This document shows positions 6,985 through 16,200 of a stretch of 39,603 nucleotides of DNA, piece after piece (within the stretch, counting starts at the first letter, position 1; each line of letters opens with the position of its first letter). The stretch is from Bacteroidota bacterium. Its GTDB lineage: Bacteria; Bacteroidota; Ignavibacteria; Kryptoniales; JAKASW01. Made by a program: the position numbers and the translations under genes. The DNA lies in NCBI GenBank assembly GCA_021789755.1, contig JAJYJD010000002.1, positions 1 through 39,603 of the forward strand. Direction: 5' to 3'. The notes below the pieces were generated by a model. It was not told the DNA's origin. It was given only the letters and a program-made list of their open reading frames with translations, and made no database searches.

Positions 6985-8289
6985 ATGGCGACAATAGCGA
7001 TTGTCGGCCGGCCGAATGTCGGCAAATCGACCCTTTTCAACAGGCTCATCGGCGGCAGACGCGCCATCGTCGACGACAAACCGGGTGTAACACGCGACAG
7101 GAATTACGGCTCCTTCGAATGGAGGGGAAGGGAGTACACTTTGATAGATACCGGCGGCTTCGTGCCGGACTCCCAGGATGTTTTTGAAAAGGCGATCAGG
7201 GAACAGGCGCAATACGCAGTGGACGAGGCTGATGCGATAGTTCTCGTTGTCGACGGGGCCGCCGGGCCACATCCTATCGATAAAGAATTGGCAATGGTCC
7301 TCCGCAAGAAAGCCAAGAAGGTCTTGATCGCCGTGAACAAGGTCGACGACACCAAGCACGAACGAAACGTCGGACAATTCTTCGAGCTGGGATTCGAGAG
7401 GGTGATTCCGATTTCTGCCCAGCTGGGGAGAAGCGTGGGAGATTTTCTCGACGAAGTCTCGAAGATCATCCCCGATGCCAAAACCGCTGAAGACGCCTAT
7501 CCGAGTAAGAAGATCGCGATAATCGGGAAGCCGAATGTCGGAAAGTCGTCGCTCGTAAATTTCCTTCTCGGCGAGAACCGCTCGATAGTCACAGCCGTGC
7601 CCGGCACGACGCGGGACTCTGTGGACACGCTCCTCAATTTCCAGGGTGAAGAGATAATCCTGATAGACACGGCCGGTCTTAGAAAGAAAAGCAAAATCAA
7701 GGAGTCGATAGAGTTCTTCAGCACGCTGAGGACGTTTCAAGCCGTTGAACGCTGCGATGCGGCCATAATCCTTTTCGACGCCTCGGTGGGCGTAGAGAAG
7801 CAGGATCTCCAGATTGCGGAATACACGATCGAACAGGGGAAGCCTGCCGTGATCGGCGTAAACAAGTGGGACCTTGTCGACAAAAAGGAAGTGACGGCAG
7901 AAGAGTACGCGCAGAGGATAAAGGAGCGGCTCCGTATTTACGATTTCGTGCCGATAACATTCGTCTCGGTTTTGAAGAAACAGCGCGTGCAGAAGCTGCT
8001 TTCCGGGGCTCTTGCCGCGATCAACGGAACAAAGGTGAAGATCAAGACGAGCGAGCTCAACGACTACATGCTCCCTTTGATCGAGTCAACGCCGCCGTTC
8101 TCAAAGACCGGGAAGGAGATCAGGATAAAATACATAACGCAGGTCGAGAGCAAGCTTCCGACATTCGCGATGTTTACCAACCTGCCGGATGAAATCTCGA
8201 TTACTTACAGACGCTTCCTCGAAAACAGGCTACGCGAAAGATTCAAGTTCGAAGGCGTCCCGATTAGGTTGGTGTTCAAACAAAAATAG
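6985..8289 (+). CDS. der: GTPase Der (EngA)
   Basis: A 434-residue ribosome-assembly GTPase needed for 50S subunit maturation. Two tandem G domains are visible. The first has GRPNVGKSTLF (G1), PGVTRD (G2), DTGG (G3) and NKVD (G4). The second has GKPNVGKSSLV, PGTTRD, DTAGLRKK and NKWD. A C-terminal KH-like domain follows, ending GVPIRLVFKQK, a typical Der ending. I chose ATG at 6985, directly after the thrB stop, because the first G domain begins at once (MATIAIVGRPN). The longer frame inside thrB is not needed. Confidence 0.97.
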   Translation: MATIAIVGRPNVGKSTLFNRLIGGRRAIVDDKPGVTRDRNYGSFEWRGREYTLIDTGGFVPDSQDVFEKAIREQAQYAVDEADAIVLVVDGAAGPHPIDKELAMVLRKKAKKVLIAVNKVDDTKHERNVGQFFELGFERVIPISAQLGRSVGDFLDEVSKIIPDAKTAEDAYPSKKIAIIGKPNVGKSSLVNFLLGENRSIVTAVPGTTRDSVDTLLNFQGEEIILIDTAGLRKKSKIKESIEFFSTLRTFQAVERCDAAIILFDASVGVEKQDLQIAEYTIEQGKPAVIGVNKWDLVDKKEVTAEEYAQRIKERLRIYDFVPITFVSVLKKQRVQKLLSGALAAINGTKVKIKTSELNDYMLPLIESTPPFSKTGKEIRIKYITQVESKLPTFAMFTNLPDEISITYRRFLENRLRERFKFEGVPIRLVFKQK

Positions 8290-8334
8290 ACCGGGTTTGC
8301 CGGATGCATTCGGAAAAAGGCAAATTGGAGAGAC

Positions 8335-9045
8335 ATGCTTGAGCTTACTTCCCTGACGAAGAAATTCGGCTCCTTCACCGCGGTGGACGACATCTCGATG
8401 AATATCCGGGCGGGAGACATCTACGGATTCCTTGGCCCGAACGGTGCCGGCAAGACCACGACAATCAAGATGATAGCGACGCTCCTCAAGCCGACCTCCG
8501 GAACAGTCTTGATAAACGGGATCGATGCGCACCGTTCGCCGGAAGAAGCAAAGAAGTATTTGTCTTATGTTCCGGACCAGCCGTTCCTTTACGAGAAGCT
8601 CAGCGGGATGGAATTCCTCCTTTTCGTGTCGAAGATGTACAGGATGGGTGAGAACGAAGCCGCCGACAGCATCCGCGAGGTGTCGGATATTTTTGAGGTG
8701 AGGCCGTGGCTCAACAAACGCATCGAGGACTATTCGCAGGGGATGAGGCAGCGGCTTGTTCTTGCGGCGGCGATGCTTCACAAACCGAGGCTGATCGTAA
8801 TAGACGAACCTATGGTCGGCCTCGACCCGAGAGGGGCCGAAACTTTCAAGGAGCAGGTCAGGCTTGTGGCGAAGAACGGGACGGCGATATTCATGACCAC
8901 GCACCAGCTCTCTCTCGCGAGAGACGTTTGCAGCAGGATCGGGATAATCAACACGGCCAAACTTGTCTATGAAGGTTCGATCGAAGAGTTGTCCGGCGAC
9001 GGCGTGGAGAGGCTGGAGAAAAGATATTTGGAACTGACATCGTGA
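8335..9045 (+). CDS. ABC transporter ATP-binding protein (ABC-2 exporter type)
   Basis: A 236-residue ABC ATPase. It has Walker A GPNGAGKTT, the Q-loop region, the signature YSQGMRQR, Walker B LIVIDEP and the switch histidine in TTHQ. The sequence MLELTSLTKKFGSFTAVDDIS is typical of CcmA/NatA-like ATPases that work with ABC-2 permeases. GGAGAG lies just before the ATG. The permease gene starts 7 nt after its stop, so the two are a pair. The substrate is unknown; drugs, lipids or peptides are all possible. Confidence 0.95.
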   Translation: MLELTSLTKKFGSFTAVDDISMNIRAGDIYGFLGPNGAGKTTTIKMIATLLKPTSGTVLINGIDAHRSPEEAKKYLSYVPDQPFLYEKLSGMEFLLFVSKMYRMGENEAADSIREVSDIFEVRPWLNKRIEDYSQGMRQRLVLAAAMLHKPRLIVIDEPMVGLDPRGAETFKEQVRLVAKNGTAIFMTTHQLSLARDVCSRIGIINTAKLVYEGSIEELSGDGVERLEKRYLELTS

Positions 9046-9052
9046 AGAAAAC

Positions 9053-10705
9053 ATGCTGCGTGAGCTCGTAAAAACAAAACTGCGTCTCCTTTACCTCGAG
9101 GGGGGCGAGCGTGTCAGCAGGCATCTCTCGAGGTCGCTCTTTTCGGTCGTAACCTTCGCGATCTTCGCCTATCTGACTTTCACGGTAATTAAATTTGCGA
9201 CAACCTATCTCGTCGTGCAGGCGAGAGTCGGACTTTTCCTTTACCACAGGCTGCTGGCGCTGGCGCTCTTCGTGTTCTTCGCGATCATCAGCATTGCCAA
9301 TATACTTGTCGCGTTCGTGACCATTTTCAGAAACACCGAAGCGGAGTTTCTTCACACACTTCCGATAAAGCCGGTGGAGATATTCACCTCGAAATTCCTC
9401 GACTCGTTCCTGTACAGTTCCGCCCTCATGATCATAATGATCCTCGCGGCAGTCGCCGGATACGCCGGTTATTTCAAGGACCCGCTCGTCGCGGGGCTCG
9501 GCGTTTTACTTTCGATTCTCCCACTCATACTTTCCGCGGCTTGCGTCGGCGCAATCATCCTGCTCCTCGTGCTGAAGGTGGCGCACAGGATATCTATCAA
9601 GACCGCCGCCGCCGCCGTTACACTCTTCTATGCAGGGAGCACATACTCTTACGTAATGCTCAACAACCCCTTCAAGCTGTTCGGCGACGTGATGAAGTAT
9701 TACCCGCATATCGACAGGTATCTCGGGGTTCTCGATCCAAAATTGGACTACCTCGCGCCGAGTTTCTGGGCGGCGAACTTTTTTTACTTCGCGACGACGG
9801 GCAACTACATCGGCGCGGCAGCCTCTGCACTCATCGTCTGCGCAGTGGCGGCAGCTCTCTTTTTTGTCATGATCAAACTGGCGGACAAATATTACGAGGA
9901 GGCGTTCTGGACAGCCAGGCACAAGCTGTTCGAGAGGAAAGTGAAGAATCTGGGGGACCCCCTCGCCGGACAGGAAAGCCGGGCGAGGAAGCCGATCTCT
10001 GTGCTGAAAAGGGACTTTCTCCTCTTCATACGCGAGCCGAGCCAGACGTTCCACTTCGGAGTTCTCATGATACTTATCGGGATTTTCCTGGTAAATCTTT
10101 TTGAAATGAGGATATATTTGCCGGACACTTTCATAATCTCATCGGCTTTCACGCTGATATACGCCTTCAACAGCTTTCTCATCGTCTCGCTGGCAGTGCG
10201 GTTCGTCTATCCGATGCTCAGCCTCGAGGGGGAGACTATGTGGCTTCTCCGTTCATCACCTGTCAGGCTCGGAAGGGTTTTCTATGCCAAGCTCCTCCCG
10301 AGCGTCATTTTCCTGTCGGTAGTCGGTGCGATACTCGGTTTCGCGGCGCCGTCTCCCTTCAGGAATTTCCACGGTCTCATACCTGCGGGAGTCGTGTACG
10401 GATTTACGGGCGGGATAGTCTTCCCGTCCCTCGTGATGATCTTCGGAGGTGTGTTCGCCGATTTCAAAGAAAAGAATGCCGTTAGAATCTCTTCTTCACA
10501 CGGCGCGACGGTCTCACTGCTTGTTTCCATGGGCGTCATGGTTATTCTAAGTTCGATCGTATTCAACCAGACCGTCGGATATTTTTCCTCTAAAGGGACG
10601 GTCCCCGTCGACCTGACCGGGGCGTGGGTACTCGGATTTATCGGGGTTGTCTTCTTCTACCTTGCGGAGTTCTTCACCGTCAGGGCGCTGAAAATAGATA
10701 TGTGA
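9053..10705 (+). CDS. ABC exporter permease (large ABC-2-like membrane protein)
   Basis: A 550-residue polytopic protein with about 12 hydrophobic segments. Segments include a first one near residue 30 (SLFSVVTFAIFAYLTF), pairs around 130-180, and a last pair at about 490-540. There is a soluble basic loop near residues 280-320 (WTARHKLFERKVKN...). The middle pattern RNTEAEFLHTLPIKPVEIF resembles the coupling region of putative ABC exporters of Bacteroidota and Firmicutes. No extracellular domain is evident. It is coupled to the upstream ATPase and should form the membrane part of the exporter. No clear ribosome binding site precedes the ATG, which fits translational coupling. Confidence 0.85.
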   Translation: MLRELVKTKLRLLYLEGGERVSRHLSRSLFSVVTFAIFAYLTFTVIKFATTYLVVQARVGLFLYHRLLALALFVFFAIISIANILVAFVTIFRNTEAEFLHTLPIKPVEIFTSKFLDSFLYSSALMIIMILAAVAGYAGYFKDPLVAGLGVLLSILPLILSAACVGAIILLLVLKVAHRISIKTAAAAVTLFYAGSTYSYVMLNNPFKLFGDVMKYYPHIDRYLGVLDPKLDYLAPSFWAANFFYFATTGNYIGAAASALIVCAVAAALFFVMIKLADKYYEEAFWTARHKLFERKVKNLGDPLAGQESRARKPISVLKRDFLLFIREPSQTFHFGVLMILIGIFLVNLFEMRIYLPDTFIISSAFTLIYAFNSFLIVSLAVRFVYPMLSLEGETMWLLRSSPVRLGRVFYAKLLPSVIFLSVVGAILGFAAPSPFRNFHGLIPAGVVYGFTGGIVFPSLVMIFGGVFADFKEKNAVRISSSHGATVSLLVSMGVMVILSSIVFNQTVGYFSSKGTVPVDLTGAWVLGFIGVVFFYLAEFFTVRALKIDM

Positions 10706-10765
10706 GGCCTGGGCCATCGGGCCGCTTTTGTTGCGGGAAGCCGAAGCGTGAGCCGGAGGCAGCTA
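10706..10765. terminator. Possible convergent terminator region
   Basis: A 60-bp GC-rich gap between converging genes. GGCC...GGGCCGC is followed by TTTT, and CCGC-TTTTGTT-GCGG can pair. The stems are short, so this is only a weak candidate for a bidirectional terminator. Confidence 0.3.
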
Positions 10766-13207
10766 TCAGTAAACGATTATCCTGACTCGCGAACTTTTCG
10801 CTTTCCGTCCGTATTTGTCTCCCGTGATCCTGAACTCGTGACTCCCGGGTGATAGGGTCCACCGGGCGATCTTCGCCTGTGAAATGTCGGAGTAAAACCT
10901 CTCATCGACAAACAGTTTCACGTTTTGATATGCCGGTCCGGCCACTACCGCCACATCGAGCATCTGGAACTGACGCCGGAGCGTCGGGTCGATCTTATAC
11001 ACGGCTCCGTTTTCAGGCGAGGCTATTCCGAAATCTGCCGATGTCATCGATCTGTGTGACTCATCCTGGTTCAGGACATCGCGCCGCCGCATCTTATCAT
11101 AGGAATCGTTCGACCTGGTAGCGGTTCTCTGCATGTTGAGCCACGCATCGAAGATCGGCGGGAGGGTTTCGACGAGTCTCGTCTCCGTATATTCTTTCGG
11201 TGTCGCTGTGCCGGCGATCTGTCCGGTCCGTCTGTCAATCCTGTAGATGTGATGCATTTGGCATCTCTCTGTCGGCTCGGTGCCTCTGATGAACACCTCC
11301 TCCTTCGCTCCCGGGCAGTCATTTGTCGGAAGTTTTCCCGATCTTGTGCATACACTGACCCGGACTATTCCGTCTGGTGTATGAAATCCCAACCATCTGC
11401 CGTTCTGTTCCAGATAGAGCATTATATCCCTGAAGATCGGTCCGGCGCCGGTGATTCCCGAGACGGTGCGCATCGGCGTCGAGTCGAAGTTTCCGACCCA
11501 GACACCTACAGTCCATCTTGGTGTGAATCCCACCGTCCAGTTGTCCTTGTAATCTTTCGATGTCCCTGTTTTCACAGCACAGGGAAACGGCAGGCTTATC
11601 TGTGAATCGAAACCGAAGGCCGGAGCTCTCGCGTCGTCGTCGCTCAGGATGTTAGCGAGTATGTAGGCTACCTGCGGAGAGAACACCGTTCGCGGCGCTC
11701 CGCCAAACTCGGAACTGTCGGACGGCTTGAAGTCACGCGTGTCTCCTGCAACATCCCGCACACTCAGGATGGTCCTGTCCGGAAGGAAGTATCCGCCGCG
11801 AGCGAGCATGGAATATGCCCTCGTCAGTTCGAGAAGAGTGACTTCTCCGTCGCCGAGGGCCACGCCCAGGCCGTAGTACGACGCCGGCTGGTCGAGCGAT
11901 GTCAGTCCGCAATCTCTGAGCCTGGCAAGAACTGCATCGAGGCCAACTGCCTGTGCGACCCGTACAGCCGGCACGTTATACGAGCTTGCAAGCGCAGTTC
12001 TCAGGCTCACCGGGCCGTGAAAAGTCTTGTCGTAATTTTGCGGTACAAACGATCCGTCTTGCGTCGGGGCCGAGAAAGGTATGTCGGGAATAATGTCCGC
12101 AGCGGTCAAACCGGACTCCAAAGCAAGGCCGTAAACAAACGGCTTCAACGCCGAGCCGGGTTGTCTTCTTGCCAGTGCCCCATTGAACTGGCCGTCTCTG
12201 AGCGAGTCGAAATAGTTCACGGAGCCGGCCATGGCGACGACGTCACACGTCGCGTTATCGATCACGACCACGGCTCCGTTAGTTACGTGCAATCTCTTCA
12301 ACATGAGGATGTGGCCCTTTAGCAGAGTCTCGACCGCTTTTTGGATATTGTAATCGAGAGTCGTTCTGATGCTGGAGATTCTGGTACGCTCCTCCGGCAG
12401 GATGGAGTTCAATATCATGTCGGTGAAATGTGGAGCCCTGAGCATTCTTCTCGAATCCTGAAGTGCGATCGGCTCCGCCGCGGCTCTGTTGTATTCTTCT
12501 CCGGCGATGAACTTCTCTTCGAGCATTTTCTTCAGCACGAATTGCTGTCTCTTCTTCGCTCTGGAGAATGCCTTGTAGGGATTCGAGCTCGAGGGAGCGT
12601 TCGGGAGCCCGGCGAGGAACGCAGCTTCCGCGATCGAGAGATGAGACACGGGCTTCCCGAAATAGAGCTGTGAGGCGGCCTCGGCTCCGTAAGTACCATT
12701 TCCGTACGGGACCCGGTTCAGGTATTGGATGAGTATGTCTTTCTTCGGGATAGTTCTCTCCAGCCTCAGGGCGAGCCAGGCTTCGACAATCTTTCCCCAG
12801 ATTGTCCGCCGATCGTGATAAATATTGCGGATGACTTGCTGCGTTATTGTCGATCCGCCGGAAACAAAGCGCATGGCTTCTGCGTCCTGGAGAAACGCCC
12901 GCGCGATGGCCAGCGGATTAACACCAGGGTGGTAGTAAAAATATTTGTCCTCGGCAGCAATCGTCGCGTTGATGAGTTGAGGAGGAATTTCGTCCGATCG
13001 AAGCCAGTACGCTCTCCCTCCCTGATCGGAGAGAACCTCGCGTAATGTCCGGTCGCTCCTGTCGGTTATTCTCAGAGAGACTACGGGCAAAGGCGACAGG
13101 TCGTCTTTCGGGATAGGCACGAAAATCGAGACGATGAAAGAGGCGGCGAGCATGAGCGCGCCGCTTCTCCACGGATGTCTTCTTACTGCTGAAAGAAGAG
13201 ATCTCAA
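10766..13207 (-). CDS. pbpC: Penicillin-binding protein 1C
   Basis: An 813-residue bifunctional class A PBP of the PbpC type. It has an N-terminal membrane anchor (about residues 15-32) and a GT51 glycosyltransferase domain (AAEDKYFYYHPGVNP with Glu86; GGSTITQQVIRN; YLNRVPYGNGTYGAEAAS). The transpeptidase domain has SALK with Ser352, SSYN, and KTGTS. A C-terminal BiPBP_C-like beta domain ends YGRKAKSSRVRIIVY. It acts in the periplasm on peptidoglycan. The start is TTG at 13207, sharing TTGA with the stop of the alpha-2-macroglobulin gene. This pairing is well known in bacteria and suggests a joint role in repair or defence of the cell wall. The transpeptidase region is flanked by the BiPBP domain as in E. 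coli PbpC. Confidence 0.95.
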   Translation of the reverse strand: MRSLLSAVRRHPWRSGALMLAASFIVSIFVPIPKDDLSPLPVVSLRITDRSDRTLREVLSDQGGRAYWLRSDEIPPQLINATIAAEDKYFYYHPGVNPLAIARAFLQDAEAMRFVSGGSTITQQVIRNIYHDRRTIWGKIVEAWLALRLERTIPKKDILIQYLNRVPYGNGTYGAEAASQLYFGKPVSHLSIAEAAFLAGLPNAPSSSNPYKAFSRAKKRQQFVLKKMLEEKFIAGEEYNRAAAEPIALQDSRRMLRAPHFTDMILNSILPEERTRISSIRTTLDYNIQKAVETLLKGHILMLKRLHVTNGAVVVIDNATCDVVAMAGSVNYFDSLRDGQFNGALARRQPGSALKPFVYGLALESGLTAADIIPDIPFSAPTQDGSFVPQNYDKTFHGPVSLRTALASSYNVPAVRVAQAVGLDAVLARLRDCGLTSLDQPASYYGLGVALGDGEVTLLELTRAYSMLARGGYFLPDRTILSVRDVAGDTRDFKPSDSSEFGGAPRTVFSPQVAYILANILSDDDARAPAFGFDSQISLPFPCAVKTGTSKDYKDNWTVGFTPRWTVGVWVGNFDSTPMRTVSGITGAGPIFRDIMLYLEQNGRWLGFHTPDGIVRVSVCTRSGKLPTNDCPGAKEEVFIRGTEPTERCQMHHIYRIDRRTGQIAGTATPKEYTETRLVETLPPIFDAWLNMQRTATRSNDSYDKMRRRDVLNQDESHRSMTSADFGIASPENGAVYKIDPTLRRQFQMLDVAVVAGPAYQNVKLFVDERFYSDISQAKIARWTLSPGSHEFRITGDKYGRKAKSSRVRIIVY

Positions 13208-16200
13208 CGGACGATCACGATCCTTTGCACCGTTTGCCCGAAGACGTCTGGCTCGTACATCTGCTCCGCATGCGTAGCGGGCATCCTGAAAGTCCCGTAT
13301 GTGGCCGCGCGCACCAGGTAAGAATAATCGTGGACTCCCGCCGAAAGCGTCGTGGCGAACAGCAGCACCCGGTCGTCCTTCTGTTCCACATGGTTGAAAC
13401 CTCCGTTCCAGTACATGCTTTCCCAGTTATCTCCGCTCACATTGCGGCTCAGGAAATCGCTTTCGGTGTCGAACGTCAGATTGACGGCTTCGGTGCCGGC
13501 AGGAAGCGGGTCATCGACGACGATGAAGTTTCTCTGCTGCGGGATGACAATCCTCAGAGTCACTTTGTACATCGATCCGGCAGACAGGACATAGTTTCCG
13601 ACAGAATCATGGGGAACGGCCTTCCCGTTGACCGTAGAGATCGTCTTGATGACCGCGATGCCTTCGTCGCGAGCCAGCGTGTCCCTCGTCGGATAGTAGT
13701 TCATGCGGATTCCGTAGTAAAGGATGCCCGTGCCGGATTTCTCGATCCGGACAGGAAGCTCCCTGTCTTTCTGGAAAGAATCCAGAGATTGTTCGGTGCT
13801 GATTGTTTTTAATTCCCTTCCTTTGAAGACCGCGTCGAGCACGTTCTTACCGGCGATCTTTATCTGGGTCTTGAAATCCGGAGTCTCGTTTTCAAAGGCG
13901 TCGAAGTAATCGGCGAGCGCGCTGACCACGTAGATATTCTCCTGAGTCGAGCGCCACCTGCCGACTTTTTGATCTTCCATCAGCCAGCGAACCACACGTC
14001 CGAGAAACTGATCGCGGTTGCCGATCCGTATCAGGGCGCGAAGAATTATCGCCGTCGTCCGTGTGTTGCTGCTGAACGTCCATCTCAGTCCTTCCCAATT
14101 CGGCTCCTCGAAGTGGGCGGTCGTGGAAGCCACCTTGACGGTGTTCATCAGCTCGCCGACGATGGTGTTCTCCATGTCCGGATTTCTGGAAGTCCTGTCT
14201 ATCGCTTCGAGCAAGAATGCGCGCGCAAAGAGCGGGAGCTTGTCCCTAATCGTAAACAGCTGTTCGATGTAAGCCGGTTCAGGATGACCGAGTAGCGCAA
14301 GCGAATACACCATCAATGCCTTCGTCGCCAGGAATGAGTGTTCATCCCACGGGAAATGCGACTGGTCCTGATTTTTTCTGAGAAAGCCGCTGCAATAGTC
14401 GATCGCTCTCTTAAGCACATTCTGATCGATTGAGTATCCGTGTTCCTTCGCCACCGCAAGAGCGTAAAGCGCGTAACCGGAGAGATATGGATAGCTGTAC
14501 GAGTCTCCTTTCCAGTACGCAAAACCTCCTTCGCTTGTCATGAAGGATGGTACTTCATCTATTACTTTCTGAGCGATCCGCCTCAGATTTTTTCCCTGCA
14601 GCGCAGGGAGGTTGAACGCTTTGACTATTTCTTCTCCGAAGATGAGCGGGAGCGCGCCCGACAAACGCTGCTCGAGGCATCCGTAAGGATAAGTGAACAG
14701 GTAGTCCACGCTGTTCTCGAGTCCGCAAAGGGCGGTCGACGCCGCGGTCAGCTGGATCCCGCCGAGCATCGGGTAAATGTCTTTTGGAATCACGAGAGCC
14801 TGTGACGCCGTGTCCTTTGTGCTTTCATACAAAGCGACGGATTCTTTCAGTCTAGGGACTGTTATCGGGATTGTCATCGTCAGCCCGTCTGTGAACTTCC
14901 CCATCGCGGCCTGGAAGTTGAACTTCGCCGACCCGGCAACCGATGAAGCGATATAGTCGAAGCGCACTTCCCGGCTCTCTCCGGCGTCAAGCTCGAATTC
15001 GGCGGTCTTCTTTCCGATTATCCTGACATCTCCTTCCACGGACGCCTGCATTAAGACTTTGCTCTTCACTTTCGAATAGTTCATCGCGACGACACCCGCG
15101 TTGAACGCGTCCCCGACCCTTGCGAAGCGCGGAAGCGCACCCTGCACCAGAAATTCCTTGTTGACACGGAAGGTCGAGTTGCCTGCACCGAATTCAGATC
15201 CCTTTGTCTGCGCTACTGCCATGACTTTGAAGCGGCTGAGGTTATCCGGCAGTTTGAATTTCACCTTCGTTTTTCCGCTGTCGTCCGTTATCACGGAAGG
15301 GTTCCAGTAAGCAGTGAGCTTGAAGTCGCCCCTCATCTGGATTTCGGAGAGCGCCGTTCCGCCGCCGCCTTCGTCTTCGCCCTTCTCGCCGTACGATCTC
15401 TGCTCAACCAGGTGGACGATCGTTTCCGACGTCGAGACCGCGAGAGCCCGCATGCTGAAAAATGTCAGAAAGGGATCGCGCAGTTCGTAATTGATCAGGT
15501 TGAGCACACCCATGTCCGCAACGCTGATAACCACCTCGGAATTCGTCCCCGCACCGGCAGCATTCTTCACGGAAACGGAGACTTCCACCGAATCGCCGGG
15601 ATGGTATTCCTCTTTGTCCGTGGATACGGCGACCTTTAAATGATGCGTGCCCGGATCGACGGTAAGATTGACGTACCCGATCTTGAAGGAGGGGCGGCCG
15701 ACATCTTCCTCGCGGTTTGTCACGTCCTGTGCGGAGACTCTCCCCTGGAGCAGGACAACTGAAACGTAAATGTTTGGAAGACACATCTTAGTGATGGGTA
15801 TTTTCAATTCGGGCGCACTTCCGACAAGCTCGGTTGTCCACTGGTCGAGAATGCCGTCGCGTTCCAGCGTCACAAGCGCCCGGGCTTTTTCGTAAGGCGA
15901 CTTCACCATCACTCTGGCGACGTCTCCAGGTACGTACTTCTCCCGGTCGGCAACAAGCTCGATCCGGTCATCGTCGGATCTTTCCCAGGCAACGTAGCCC
16001 GAGCCTGTCACGTAGAAATCAGCACCGCAGGTCACGTAATTCCCGAGTGAATCTTTTCCGTCGACGATTATGAAGTAATAGCCTGCGGTCGGGGGGACAT
16101 ATTTTTCACTTACGGCGGAATCCCGTGAAGTAACGGTGTGTTCCGTCATCGTCGTGTCGATCCGGTCTGTCTGCCAATAATACCGGCCGTCGACCTCCGC

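Noticed and set aside
8290..8334. Terminator between der and the ABC ATPase gene.
   Set aside because: Only a 4-5 bp GC-rich stem without a T tract is visible.
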